A DNA stretch of 64,000 nt from Aphanothece saxicola GSE-SYN-MK-01-06B (GTDB taxonomy: Bacteria; Cyanobacteriota; Cyanobacteriia; PCC-6307; Cyanobiaceae): NCBI GenBank assembly GCA_019359745.1, contig JAHHGT010000001.1, positions 434,001 through 498,000 of the forward strand. Direction: 5' to 3'. The position numbers and the translations under genes are program-made. Shown here one piece after another: positions 1-8,731 of the stretch; the first letter of the stretch is position 1; every line of letters begins with the position of its first letter. The notes under the pieces were generated by a model, which did no database searches, was not told where the DNA came from, and saw nothing but the letters and a program-made list of their open reading frames with translations.

Positions 1-813
1 CGAGGCAATGGTGTTGCCAGGGGCCAGCAGGGACACACTGAAATTGAGCGAGTTGCCGATGATCATCGTCACGGCCATGGTTTCGCCCATCGCCCGTCCC
101 AGGGAGAGCATCACGCCGCCCATGATCGAGGAGACCGCCGCCGGCAGGATCACGTTGAAGATGGCCCCCCAGCGGGTGGTGCCCACCCCATAGGCCCCCT
201 GGCGCAGCTCGATCGGCACCTGGTTGAGGGCGTCCCTGGAGATGGCGGTGATGATCGGCAGCACCATGACCACAAGAATCAGGATCGCGGGGGCCGTGCC
301 GGGCCCCTGCGGTGCGGTGGAGAAGAACGGAGTCCAGCCCAGGGTGGAGTGCAGCAGCGACAGGAAGGGACGGATGGCCGGCTCCATCACGAAGATCGCC
401 CACAGGCCCAGCACCACCGAAGGAATGGCGGCCAGGAGTTCCACCAGCAGGCCGATGAGATCGCGCAAGCGGCTGGGGATCAGATCCTCGGTGATGAAAA
501 TGGCGGTGCCGAGTCCGATGGGAACAGCGATGAACAGGGAAAGGATCGCGGTGACGAGTGTCCCGTAGATGGCGATCAGGGCGCCGTACTCCTCGTTGAC
601 GGGATCCCAGGCCGAGGTGGTCAGAAACTTGAGACCGAAGGTGGCCATGGCCTCCTTGGCGCCGCTGAACACCGTCAGGAAGATCGCCAGCAGCACGATC
701 CCCACCGACGCCGCCAACACCAGGGTCAGCTGGCGGAAGCCGATGTCGATCAGCTTTTCCTGCGGCGGGCGTCGCCTCAGGGTGAACGCATCGATGGGTG
801 GAGCGCTCCTCAT
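1..813 (-). CDS. pstC: Phosphate ABC transporter permease PstC (C-terminus cut by window edge)
   Basis: This is one of the two inner-membrane permeases of the high-affinity phosphate importer PstSCAB. Reading down the minus strand from an ATG at 813, the protein has a first membrane segment (about residues 20-45), then a typical ABC permease domain. It includes the stretch GRAMGETMAV, characteristic of PstC, close to the window edge. About 271 residues are visible and the last part of the protein lies outside the window. The gene diverges from dnaK3, and the spacer holds a probable Pho box. The start is supported by the lack of another good in-frame start and by the usual short cytoplasmic N-terminus. 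Confidence 0.93.
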   Translation of the reverse strand, partial: MRSAPPIDAFTLRRRPPQEKLIDIGFRQLTLVLAASVGIVLLAIFLTVFSGAKEAMATFGLKFLTTSAWDPVNEEYGALIAIYGTLVTAILSLFIAVPIGLGTAIFITEDLIPSRLRDLIGLLVELLAAIPSVVLGLWAIFVMEPAIRPFLSLLHSTLGWTPFFSTAPQGPGTAPAILILVVMVLPIITAISRDALNQVPIELRQGAYGVGTTRWGAIFNVILPAAVSSIMGGVMLSLGRAMGETMAVTMIIGNSLNFSVSLLAPGNTIAS

Positions 814-876
814 GCAGGAATGGTGCCTGTCGGCATGGACGTTCCACCTGATCTGAGCACGAGTTTCAGCCGCCGC

Positions 877-894
877 GTTTAAGCTGGGTTTAAC
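877..894 (-). promoter_or_regulatory. Probable Pho box upstream of pstC
   Basis: On the minus strand the sequence reads GTTAAACC, three bases, then CTTAAACG, so two TTAAAC-type octamers sit exactly 11 bases apart. Cyanobacterial Pho boxes are tandem TTAA-centred octamers with this 11-base period. The site is 64 bases upstream of the pstC start, as expected for activation by the PhoB/SphR regulator. A third unit is not clear. Confidence 0.55.
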
Positions 895-937
895 GGCCAT
901 CAGGCTCCGGTAGCGTTGGGCCGCCATCAGGACTTCC

Positions 938-3085
938 ATGGGGCGCATTGTCGGGATCGATCTGGGCACCACCAACTCGGTGGTGGCCGTGCTCGAAGGC
1001 GGCAGGCCCCAGGTCATTGCCAATGCCGAGGGGGGTCGCACCACCCCTTCGGTGGTCGGATTCAGCCGGGATCAGGAGCTGCTGGTGGGGCAGCTGGCCC
1101 GACGCCAACTGGTGCTCAACCCCCGCAACACCTTCGCCAACCTGAAGCGGTTCGTCGGCCGCAGCTGGGACGAACTTGACGAGGGCAGCCTGGGGGTGCC
1201 CTACAGCGTGCGCGCCAACGACCAGGGCAACGTGCGCGTCATCTCCCCAGCCACCGAGCGGGAGTACGCCCCGGAGGAACTGGTGGCTTCCATCCTGCGC
1301 AAGCTGGTGGATGACGCCACGACCTACCTCGGCGAGGAGGTCGAGGCGGCCGTGATCACCGTGCCGGCCTATTTCAACGACGCCCAGCGCCAGGCCACGC
1401 GCGACGCGGGTCGGCTGGCGGGGATCGCCGTGGAGCGGATCCTCAACGAGCCCACCGCCGCCGCCCTGGCCTACGGCTTCGATCGCAGCACCGTCAAGAG
1501 AGTGCTGGTGTTCGATCTCGGCGGCGGCACCTTTGACGTGTCGGTGCTGCGCATCGCCAACGGCGTCTTCGATGTGATGGCCACCAGCGGCGACACCCAG
1601 CTGGGGGGCAACGACTGGGACCGGCGCATCGTCGACTGGGTGGCCGAAGCCTTCCTCCAGCAGAACGGCCTCGACCTGCGCCGCGACCGCCAGGCCCTGC
1701 AGCGACTCACCGAGGCCGCCGAGAAGGCCAAGGAGGAGCTCTCCGGGGTCCAGAGCACCCCGCTGTCGCTGCCCTTCATCGCCACGGGCCCCGACGGTCC
1801 GCTGCACATCGAAACGACGCTGGAGCGGGGCCTCTTTGAGGGTCTCTGCCCGGACCTGCTCGACCGGCTGCTGCGCCCCGTCCAGCGCGCTCTGCGGGAT
1901 TCGGGCCTGACGGCCGATGCGATCGACGACCTGGTGCTGGTGGGGGGCTCCACCCGGATGCCGATGGTGCAGGAAATGGTGCGCACCCTGATTCCCCGCG
2001 AGCCCTGTCAGTCGGTGAATCCCGACGAAGTGGTCGCCATCGGGGCGGCCGTGCAGGCCGGCATCCTCACCGGCGAGTTGCGCGACCTGATGCTCAACGA
2101 CGTCACCCCCCTCTCCCTCGGCCTGGAGACGATCGGTGGGGTGATGAAGGTGCTGATCCCGCGCAACACCTCCATTCCCGTACGCAAATCGGATCTGTTC
2201 AGCACCTCGGAGGCCAACCAGTCGTCGGTCGAGATCCATGTGCTGCAGGGCGAGCGCCAGATGGCCGCCGACAACAAGTCCCTCGGTCGCTTCCGGCTCT
2301 CCGGCATTCCACCGGCCCCACGCGGGGTTCCCCAGGTGCAGGTGTCCTTCGACATCGATGCCAACGGTCTGCTGCAGGTGTCCGCCACCGACCGCACCAC
2401 CGGACGCCAGCAGAGCGTCTCGATCCAGGGGGGATCGAACCTCAGCGAGGAGGAGATCACCCGGTTGCTGGAGGAGGCGGAACGCAAGTCGGTCGAGGAT
2501 CGCCGCAAGCGGGCCGTCATTGACCGCCGCAACCGGGCCCAGACCCTGGTGGCCCAGGCCGAACGGCGTCTGCGGGATGCCGCCCTGGAGCTCGGGCCCG
2601 CCGGGGCTGATCGCCAGCAGCGCGCCGTGGAGCTGGCCCTGCGTGATGTGCAGGATGTGCTGGCCCAGGACGACCCTGCCGACCTCGACCTGACCGTCAG
2701 CCAGCTTCAGGAGGCCCTGTTCGGGCTCAACCGCCGCCTGCTGGGGGAGCGTCGCTCGGAGAGCGGCCCGCTCAAGGGCCTCAAAAACACCCTGGGCTCC
2801 CTCAAGGACGAACTCTTCTCCGACGACGACTGGGACGACTGGGGCGGATCGGGCCGCTCCGACCCCTGGTCCAGCCCACCGCGGTTGCCCCAGCGGGACC
2901 CCTACCCGCTCGGCCGCTTCGCCGAGCGGGAGGGTGGCTACGACGACGATGGCCCGTCCCGCCGCTGGGAGAATGGCCGCTCCTGGGATCGGCAGGAGCC
3001 CCTGGATCGCGACCTGGCGTCCGATCGTCACCGGCCGCGCCGCGCCGGCCGGGGCGACCAGGATGATCCCTGGGCCGACGGCTGA
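938..3085 (+). CDS. dnaK3: Hsp70 chaperone, DnaK3 type
   Basis: This is an ATP-dependent protein-folding chaperone. The nucleotide-binding domain carries DLGTTNS (8-14), the second phosphate motif DLGGGTFD (193-200) and VGGSTRMP (335-342). The substrate-binding domain spans roughly 390-500, followed by a helical lid to about 605. The last 90 residues form an unusual charged tail that starts with an Asp/Trp-rich patch (about 628-634) and is then rich in Arg, Asp, Pro and Gly. At 715 aa it is about 75 residues longer than housekeeping DnaK. The long tail and the immediately following J-domain gene match the cyanobacterial dnaK3-dnaJ pair, whose DnaK3 is reported to associate with thylakoid membranes. 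The ATG start begins directly at the conserved N-terminus. Confidence 0.9.
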   Translation: MGRIVGIDLGTTNSVVAVLEGGRPQVIANAEGGRTTPSVVGFSRDQELLVGQLARRQLVLNPRNTFANLKRFVGRSWDELDEGSLGVPYSVRANDQGNVRVISPATEREYAPEELVASILRKLVDDATTYLGEEVEAAVITVPAYFNDAQRQATRDAGRLAGIAVERILNEPTAAALAYGFDRSTVKRVLVFDLGGGTFDVSVLRIANGVFDVMATSGDTQLGGNDWDRRIVDWVAEAFLQQNGLDLRRDRQALQRLTEAAEKAKEELSGVQSTPLSLPFIATGPDGPLHIETTLERGLFEGLCPDLLDRLLRPVQRALRDSGLTADAIDDLVLVGGSTRMPMVQEMVRTLIPREPCQSVNPDEVVAIGAAVQAGILTGELRDLMLNDVTPLSLGLETIGGVMKVLIPRNTSIPVRKSDLFSTSEANQSSVEIHVLQGERQMAADNKSLGRFRLSGIPPAPRGVPQVQVSFDIDANGLLQVSATDRTTGRQQSVSIQGGSNLSEEEITRLLEEAERKSVEDRRKRAVIDRRNRAQTLVAQAERRLRDAALELGPAGADRQQRAVELALRDVQDVLAQDDPADLDLTVSQLQEALFGLNRRLLGERRSESGPLKGLKNTLGSLKDELFSDDDWDDWGGSGRSDPWSSPPRLPQRDPYPLGRFAEREGGYDDDGPSRRWENGRSWDRQEPLDRDLASDRHRPRRAGRGDQDDPWADG

Positions 3086-3090
3086 GGGTC

Positions 3091-4035
3091 GTGAGCCAAT
3101 CCACCCGCTGGGATTCGGTGGCGACGGCCGCCCGCGACCACTGGGAGGTGCTTGGTCTGGCTCCTGGTGCCGACGCGGCGAGCATCAAGCGGGCCTTCCG
3201 CCAGCAGGCCCGCCTCTGGCATCCCGACCTCAACGGCAATGATCCGGTGGCCGAGGCCCGCTTCAAGCGGGTCAACGAGGCCTATGCGGTGCTCTCGGAT
3301 CCGATCCGGCGTCGGGCCTGGGAGGCCGGCGATGGCCAGGACAGCTCCGGTCTCGACACCGATCCTTTTGCCAGTGGCTTTCCCGATTTCGAGGACTACC
3401 TGGCGCAGCTCTTCGGCCAGGAGCCCCGCAGCGCCCGGAGCTGGGACGATGAACCCGAGCAGGAGGATCCCCCTGAGGCCGGCAGCGTCACCACCGCTCC
3501 AGCATCACCGCCGCCGGTGATGGCCGCCAGCGACGAGGAAACCCTGGTGAGCCTCACCCCGGAGCAGGCGCTCCTCGGCCAGCGTCTCGAGCTGGAGTTG
3601 CGGGACGGCACCGTGGTGGAGGTCTGGTCGCCGCCCCTGGCGGGGGATGGCTGGCGCCTGCGGCTGGCCGGTGTGGCGGCCGGCGGTGCCGATCACTTCC
3701 TGCAGTTGCGGGTGCGAACCGACGAGGGGCTGCGCATCGATGGCCTGCGGGTGCTCTACCAGCTTGATCTCCACCCCGCTGATGCGGCTCTCGGCTGCCA
3801 GGCGGTGGTGCCCACCCTGGAGGGACCCGTGCGGCTGCGGGTGCCTCCAGGGTCCTCCAGCGGTCGGCTGCTGCGGCTGCGGCAGCGGGGCCAGAGCCAG
3901 GGGGAGCAGCGGGGCGACCAGCTGGTGGAGGTGCGGATCGTGGTGCCGGCCACGCCCACGGACGCCGAGGAGGCCCTGTTCCGTCGCCTGCGGGAGCTCG
4001 ACCGGGAGCAGAACAGTGCCACCGCCGACGCCTGA
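3091..4035 (+). CDS. dnaJ: DnaJ-type co-chaperone paired with DnaK3
   Basis: This J-domain protein should stimulate the ATPase of the DnaK3 encoded 5 bases upstream. The J-domain covers about residues 15-80 with the HPD tripeptide at 44-46. A linker rich in Glu, Pro and Ser follows (about 105-150), then a C-terminal substrate-binding region. There is no cysteine-rich zinc-finger domain, so it is a simplified J protein rather than classical DnaJ. The start is a GTG directly after the dnaK3 stop, so the two genes are very likely co-transcribed and perhaps translationally coupled. Confidence 0.85.
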   Translation: MSQSTRWDSVATAARDHWEVLGLAPGADAASIKRAFRQQARLWHPDLNGNDPVAEARFKRVNEAYAVLSDPIRRRAWEAGDGQDSSGLDTDPFASGFPDFEDYLAQLFGQEPRSARSWDDEPEQEDPPEAGSVTTAPASPPPVMAASDEETLVSLTPEQALLGQRLELELRDGTVVEVWSPPLAGDGWRLRLAGVAAGGADHFLQLRVRTDEGLRIDGLRVLYQLDLHPADAALGCQAVVPTLEGPVRLRVPPGSSSGRLLRLRQRGQSQGEQRGDQLVEVRIVVPATPTDAEEALFRRLRELDREQNSATADA

Positions 4036-4091
4036 TCAGCACCCCGGCAGCCAACGGATGAGACACTGGCCTGCGCCCCATCCATGACGAT

Positions 4092-4532
4092 GTGACTGCC
4101 AGCGGTTCCCCCCACAAGCCGGTGCATGTCCTGCTGTTCGATCCGGGCAGTGAGCAGGAGGGCATCCATTCCCTCGAACTCGGGGGGCGCACGGTGGTGC
4201 TGCTGTTCGAAGACCCCGACGATGCCGAGCGTTATGCGGGCCTTCTCGAGGCCCAGGATTTTCCGGTGCCCTGTGTGGAGGCCCTGGATCGTGAAGAGCT
4301 CGAGAAGTTCTGTGCCGAAGCTGGCTATGAAGCCCGTTTCGTCCCGGCCGGCTTTCTGCCCAAAAGCGAAGAGGAGCGGCTGCTGATCGCGCCTCCTGAA
4401 CGCAACATGGACGTCACCACCTGGAAGGAGGAACAGGCGGCGGCCGGACCCCTCGGCGCTGATGACTCCGACAGCGCCGGCAGCGATCCGGAGCTCGAGG
4501 CCTTCCGTCGCCGCCTGGAAGGGCTGCTTTGA
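4092..4532 (+). CDS. DUF3110 domain protein
   Basis: This is a 146-residue protein of the cyanobacterial and plastid family DUF3110. The domain covers roughly residues 10-105, with the recognisable pieces VHVLLFDPG and LLFEDPDDAERYAGLLEAQ. The C-terminus is acidic and probably flexible. The start is a GTG; the nearby ATG at 4084 runs into a stop after two codons. The gene overlaps murQ by four bases, so the two are coupled. The function of the family is not established, and I see no catalytic motif. Confidence 0.8.
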   Translation: MTASGSPHKPVHVLLFDPGSEQEGIHSLELGGRTVVLLFEDPDDAERYAGLLEAQDFPVPCVEALDREELEKFCAEAGYEARFVPAGFLPKSEEERLLIAPPERNMDVTTWKEEQAAAGPLGADDSDSAGSDPELEAFRRRLEGLL

Positions 4533-5479
4533 GCGATTCCGGCGGCGACAGGGGCCATCTGCTCACCGAGCGGCCCAACCCGGCCAGCGAAGAGCTCGAT
4601 CGGCTGCCGACGGCCTCCCTGGTGGCGTTGTTCTGCGCCAACGATCTGCTGCCCCAGCAGGCGGTGGCGGCCGCCGCACCCGCCCTGACGGCGGCCATCG
4701 ACGCCATCGCGGCTCGGCTGGCGAACGGCGGCCGGCTTTTCTATCTGGGGGCCGGCACCTCCGGCCGGCTCGGGGTGCTGGATGCGGCGGAATGCCCGCC
4801 CACGTTCTGCAGCCCACCGGAGCTGGTGCAGGGGGTGCTGGCGGGCGGAGCGGCCGCTCTGCTGCGCAGCTCCGAGGGTCTGGAGGACCTGCGGGACGCG
4901 GGTCGGGACGACCTTGACGAGCGGGGCTTCGGAGCGGCGGACGCCCTGGTGGGCATCGCCGCCGGCGGCACCACCCCCTATGTGCTCGGCGGGCTGGCCC
5001 ACGGCCGCGCCCTCGGGGCCCTCACCGTGGCCATGGCCTGTGTGCCCGCTGAGCAGGTGCCGATGCCCTGCGACATCGACATCCGTCTGCTGACCGGCCC
5101 CGAACTGCTGACCGGCTCCACCCGGCTCAAGGCGGGCACGGCCACCAAGATGGCCCTGAACATCCTCTCCACCGGTGTGATGGTCAGGCTGGGGAAGGTT
5201 TTCGGCAACCGCATGGTGGATGTGGCGGTCACCAACAGCAAGCTGGAGGACCGGGCCCTGCGCATCCTGCGCGACCTGGCCGGAGTTCCCCGCGACGAGG
5301 GCCTGGGCCTGCTGCAGCAGACCGGGGGATCGGTGCGGCTGGCGCTGCTGATGGCGGCTTCAGGGCTCGGGGCCGAGGCGGCGCGGGCGGCCCTGGAACG
5401 CCACGGCCCCGGCCTGCGCCAGTGCCTCGACGGCCTCGGGGTCAGCCTGGGGCCGTCGTCGATGCCTCCGGTGGCGTGA
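4529..5479 (+). CDS. murQ: N-acetylmuramic acid 6-phosphate etherase MurQ
   Basis: MurQ cleaves the lactyl ether of N-acetylmuramate 6-phosphate, giving N-acetylglucosamine 6-phosphate and lactate during peptidoglycan recycling in the cytoplasm. The SIS-domain signature GAGTSGRLGVLDAAECPPTF is intact near residues 73-92. The second family block, with GSTRLKAGTATKMALNILST, lies around 191-210. At 316 aa the length is normal. The start is a TTG whose last two bases overlap the stop of the DUF3110 gene; no better start exists before the conserved TERPNP block. The 3' end overlaps the convergent mtnP gene by 38 bases. Confidence 0.9.
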   Translation: MSDSGGDRGHLLTERPNPASEELDRLPTASLVALFCANDLLPQQAVAAAAPALTAAIDAIAARLANGGRLFYLGAGTSGRLGVLDAAECPPTFCSPPELVQGVLAGGAAALLRSSEGLEDLRDAGRDDLDERGFGAADALVGIAAGGTTPYVLGGLAHGRALGALTVAMACVPAEQVPMPCDIDIRLLTGPELLTGSTRLKAGTATKMALNILSTGVMVRLGKVFGNRMVDVAVTNSKLEDRALRILRDLAGVPRDEGLGLLQQTGGSVRLALLMAASGLGAEAARAALERHGPGLRQCLDGLGVSLGPSSMPPVA

Positions 5480-6416
5480 ACGGTCCCCAGTAGGGGGCGG
5501 TGAACAGGTCGGTGCGGCGGCGGGTGGCCGGCGGCACCTGGTCGGCCGGGGTCATCAAGGCGTCCTTCAGGGCCTGGTGGGCCGGGCTGGGGGGCCGCAG
5601 GGCCTGCACCCGCTCAGCGGCCAGGCGCACGATCTGCTGGGCCAGGGCCGCATTGGCGCGCAGGTTGCCGATCACCAGCTCGACGGTCACCGCGTCGTGC
5701 ATCGCGTGCCAGCAGTCGTAGTCGGTGACCATCGCCAGGGTGGCGTAGGCCATCTCCGCTTCCCGCGCCAGCCGCGCTTCGGTGTGGTTGGTCATGCCGA
5801 TCACCGCGCAGCCCCAGGAGCGATACAGCTCGGATTCGGCACGGGTGGAGAAGGCCGGCCCCTCCATGCAGAGGTAGGTGCCGCCGCGGTGCAGCTGGCG
5901 ACCCTCCGGCATCAGGCTGTCGCCCACGTCGCCGAGCACGCGGGAGAGCACCGCGCAGTAGGGATCGGCGTTGCCCACGTGGGCCACCAGCCCCTCACCG
6001 AAGAACGTGAGCGGCCGCTGCATGGTGCGATCAATGAACTGATCGGGCACCAGCATGTCCAGGGGGCGCACGCTCTCCTGGAGCGAGCCGACGGCCGACA
6101 CCGACAGGATCCAGCGCACGCCGAGGGAGCGCAGGGCCCAGAGGTTGGCCCGGTAGGGAACCTCACTGGGGGTGAAGGTGTGGTGCCGGCCGTGACGGGC
6201 CAGGAACACCACCTCCAGATCGCCGATGCGTCCGATTCGCAGGCTGTCGGACGGTGGCCCGTAGGGGGTCTCAACGGTCAGTTCGCGGACGTCCTCCAGG
6301 CCTTCCATGGCATAGAGGCCACTGCCACCGAGCACCCCGAGGCGGGCACGGGCAAGGTCGAGGCTCGCCGGACCACCGGCCTGGGGGAAGGGAGACGTGG
6401 GCTCAAGGGTGGCCAT
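5442..6416 (-). CDS. mtnP: S-methyl-5'-thioadenosine phosphorylase
   Basis: This enzyme splits methylthioadenosine with phosphate into adenine and methylthioribose 1-phosphate, salvaging the by-product of polyamine synthesis. It belongs to the PNP/MTAP family: GVLGGSGLY near the N-terminus is the phosphate-binding glycine loop, [20 protein letters not shown] carries the next conserved phosphate-site histidines, and [16 protein letters not shown] and [13 protein letters not shown] complete the nucleoside site. The reading frame continues upstream without a stop, but I chose the ATG at 6416, which begins just before the conserved domain and avoids overlap with the divergent cyclophilin gene. 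Confidence 0.88.
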   Translation of the reverse strand: MATLEPTSPFPQAGGPASLDLARARLGVLGGSGLYAMEGLEDVRELTVETPYGPPSDSLRIGRIGDLEVVFLARHGRHHTFTPSEVPYRANLWALRSLGVRWILSVSAVGSLQESVRPLDMLVPDQFIDRTMQRPLTFFGEGLVAHVGNADPYCAVLSRVLGDVGDSLMPEGRQLHRGGTYLCMEGPAFSTRAESELYRSWGCAVIGMTNHTEARLAREAEMAYATLAMVTDYDCWHAMHDAVTVELVIGNLRANAALAQQIVRLAAERVQALRPPSPAHQALKDALMTPADQVPPATRRRTDLFTAPYWGPFTPPEASTTAPG

Positions 6417-6465
6417 GGAAGCAGGGTGCCCTGGACGGATACAGTCGAAGTTTGCCTCCTCGACC

Positions 6466-6906
6466 GTGACCAAGGCCCTGATGGACACCGACGCCGGGCT
6501 GATCACCATCGATCTGTTCGACACCGAGGCCCCCGGCACCGTCGCGAACTTCGTCAAGCTCTCCAAGGACGGCTTCTACGACGGCCTCGCCTTTCACCGG
6601 GTGATCAACGGTTTCATGGCCCAGGGTGGCTGTCCGAACAGCCGTGAAGGTGCCCGCGGCACGGCTGGCACCGGCGGCCCCGGCTACACGATCCCCTGCG
6701 AGATCAACGCCCAGAAGCACAAGGCCGGCAGCCTGTCCATGGCCCATGCAGGCCGCAACACCGGTGGCAGCCAGTTCTTCCTTTGCCATGGCCCCCAGCC
6801 CCACCTGGATGGTCAGCACACCGTGTTCGGCCACACCGAAAACATCGATGTGGTGCTGGCGCTCAAGAACGGCAGCCGCATCCGCACGGTGACGATCGAG
6901 GACTAG
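6466..6906 (+). CDS. ppiB: Cyclophilin-type peptidyl-prolyl cis-trans isomerase
   Basis: This is a single-domain cytoplasmic proline isomerase of 146 residues without a signal peptide. The cyclophilin core is complete: [13 protein letters not shown] carries the catalytic Arg and Phe, and [21 protein letters not shown] is the second half of the pocket. A His-Leu stands where human cyclophilin A has the drug-binding Trp, as in many bacterial PpiB proteins. The start is a GTG before the typical [10 protein letters not shown] opening; earlier in-frame ATG codons would run into the mtnP promoter region. The stop overlaps the convergent ribBA gene by four bases. Confidence 0.88.
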   Translation: MTKALMDTDAGLITIDLFDTEAPGTVANFVKLSKDGFYDGLAFHRVINGFMAQGGCPNSREGARGTAGTGGPGYTIPCEINAQKHKAGSLSMAHAGRNTGGSQFFLCHGPQPHLDGQHTVFGHTENIDVVLALKNGSRIRTVTIED

Positions 6907-8612
6907 GACCAGACGATGAAGGCGCCGGGGGTGAGGTTGAGGAGTGGGCAGGTGAGCGTCCTGCCGGGCTCCCCTCCCCCGCCATCGGCCCCCGTTGACG
7001 ACACCGCTGCAGGGGTTGGTACCAGGTCGGTCAGCTGGCGCCGCTCCGGCTCCAGGTCGATGCTGGGATGGCCCTTGCGGCGGGCATCGGGCGCCAGCAG
7101 CAGCTTCACCCCGGAGGTGCCCGGCCAGCGGGCCATCTCCATCAACGGGCCGGCCAGGTCGGCGGCGGTGAGCTGACGCCCCTGCTGGGCGGCCAGCAGC
7201 AGGGGCAGACCGGGTCGGTGCAGCAGGGCCAGCAGGCGGGGATCCTCCTCGCGCTCCAGCAGCAGGCCTGTGCGCCGCGCCCAGTCGCGCAGGCTGTCGA
7301 GGCGGCTGGCCGCCAGCAGGGGATCCGCGGGGCCGTGCCAGCCGAGCACGGCCGTGAGTCCGTGGGACTCCACATCCATCAGGTGCCCCAGCTTGGTGCG
7401 CTTCACCCGCAGGTAGGCGGCGTTGTGGATGCCGGGATCCATCACCAGGGGAACCCGATCGACCACCTGCAGGCCGTAGCCGCCGAGCCCGGCGATCTTG
7501 CGGGGGTTGTTGGTGATCAGCCGCAGCCGGCGCACACCGAGGTCGCTGAGGATCTGGGCCCCGACGCCGTAGTTGCGGAGATCGGCGGCGAAGCCCAGCC
7601 GCTCGTTGGCCTCCACCGTGTCCAGGCCGCCATCCTGGAGGCTGTAGGCCTTGAGCTTGTTGATCAGGCCGATGCCGCGGCCCTCCTGGCGCAGGTAGAC
7701 CACCACGCCTTCGCCGGCCGACTCGATCATGCGCAGGGCCGCTTCCAGCTGGGGGCGGCAGTCGCAGCGGAGCGAACCGAAGGCATCCCCGGTGAGGCAC
7801 TCGGAATGCACCCGCACCAGCACCGGCCCGGTGCCGCGCTCCGGGTAACCCTTCACGATCGCCACATGCTCGCTGCCGTCGAGCTCGTTGCGGTAGCCGA
7901 TGGCCCGGAACTGGCCGAAGCTGCTGGGCATGCTGGCCTCCGCCTGGCGGGCCACGAAGCGCTCGGTGTCGAGGCGGTAGCGGATCAGGTCGGCGATGCT
8001 GATCAGCCGCAGTCCATGCTGGCGGGCGTAGTCGGCGAGCTGGGCCAGGCGGGCCATGGAGCCATCGGCGTTCTGGATCTCGCAGATCACGCCGGCGGGA
8101 TAGAGCCCGGCCAGTCGGGCCAGGTCGACGGCCGCCTCGGTGTGGCCGGCCCGTTGCAGAACGCCGCCCTGGCGGGCCCGCAGGGGAAAGACATGGCCGG
8201 GCCGGCGCAGGTCGGAGGGGCGCGAGTCCGGGTGAATCGCCACCTGGATCGTCCGGGCCCGATCCTCCGCCGAGATGCCCGTGCTCACCCCCCGCTCCGG
8301 CCCTGCATCCACACTCACCGTGAAGGCGGTCTGGTTGCTGTCGGTGTTGCGATCCACCATCAGGGGCAGATCCAGGGCATCGAGCCGTTCCCCTTCCATG
8401 GCCAGGCAGATCAGCCCCCTGGCATCGGTGGCCATGAAGTTGATCTGCTGGGGTGTGGCGAACTGGGCCGCGCAGATCAGATCACCTTCGTTCTCGCGGT
8501 TCTCGTCATCGACCACCACGATCGATTCACCGTTGCGGATGGCCGCCAGGGCATCGGCGATGGCATCGAAGTGAATTCCCGTGGACTGGCGTGGGCCGGA
8601 CAGGACGGTCAA
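6903..8612 (-). CDS. ribBA: Bifunctional RibBA: DHBP synthase / GTP cyclohydrolase II
   Basis: This enzyme catalyses both entry steps of riboflavin synthesis. The N-terminal RibB half (about 1-205) makes 3,4-dihydroxy-2-butanone 4-phosphate from ribulose 5-phosphate and carries [11 protein letters not shown]. The RibA half (about 210-400) opens GTP and has the zinc-binding [17 protein letters not shown] block. A further 165 residues beyond RibA lack catalytic motifs and end in a Gly-rich stretch, so the protein is longer than the common bacterial form. The start is a TTG; there is no ATG before the conserved RibB helix. The 120-base spacer to argC contains a TATAAAT sequence on the minus strand that could be a -10 element. 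Confidence 0.9.
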   Translation of the reverse strand: MTVLSGPRQSTGIHFDAIADALAAIRNGESIVVVDDENRENEGDLICAAQFATPQQINFMATDARGLICLAMEGERLDALDLPLMVDRNTDSNQTAFTVSVDAGPERGVSTGISAEDRARTIQVAIHPDSRPSDLRRPGHVFPLRARQGGVLQRAGHTEAAVDLARLAGLYPAGVICEIQNADGSMARLAQLADYARQHGLRLISIADLIRYRLDTERFVARQAEASMPSSFGQFRAIGYRNELDGSEHVAIVKGYPERGTGPVLVRVHSECLTGDAFGSLRCDCRPQLEAALRMIESAGEGVVVYLRQEGRGIGLINKLKAYSLQDGGLDTVEANERLGFAADLRNYGVGAQILSDLGVRRLRLITNNPRKIAGLGGYGLQVVDRVPLVMDPGIHNAAYLRVKRTKLGHLMDVESHGLTAVLGWHGPADPLLAASRLDSLRDWARRTGLLLEREEDPRLLALLHRPGLPLLLAAQQGRQLTAADLAGPLMEMARWPGTSGVKLLLAPDARRKGHPSIDLEPERRQLTDLVPTPAAVSSTGADGGGGEPGRTLTCPLLNLTPGAFIVWS

Positions 8613-8731
8613 GGGGCGGAAAGGAAAAGGAAGACCTGCGCCCTCATGGGCGATGGACGTGGCCGAACCCTGAAGGGATCGAACCTTATTTATAGGGTGC
8701 CGGTACGATCCAGCGTTCTTCGGCGTTCCGC

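Noticed and set aside
890-3031. Open frame of 713 codons opposite dnaK3
   Set aside because: Shadow of the dnaK3 reading frame with low-complexity Gly/Gln/Leu composition.
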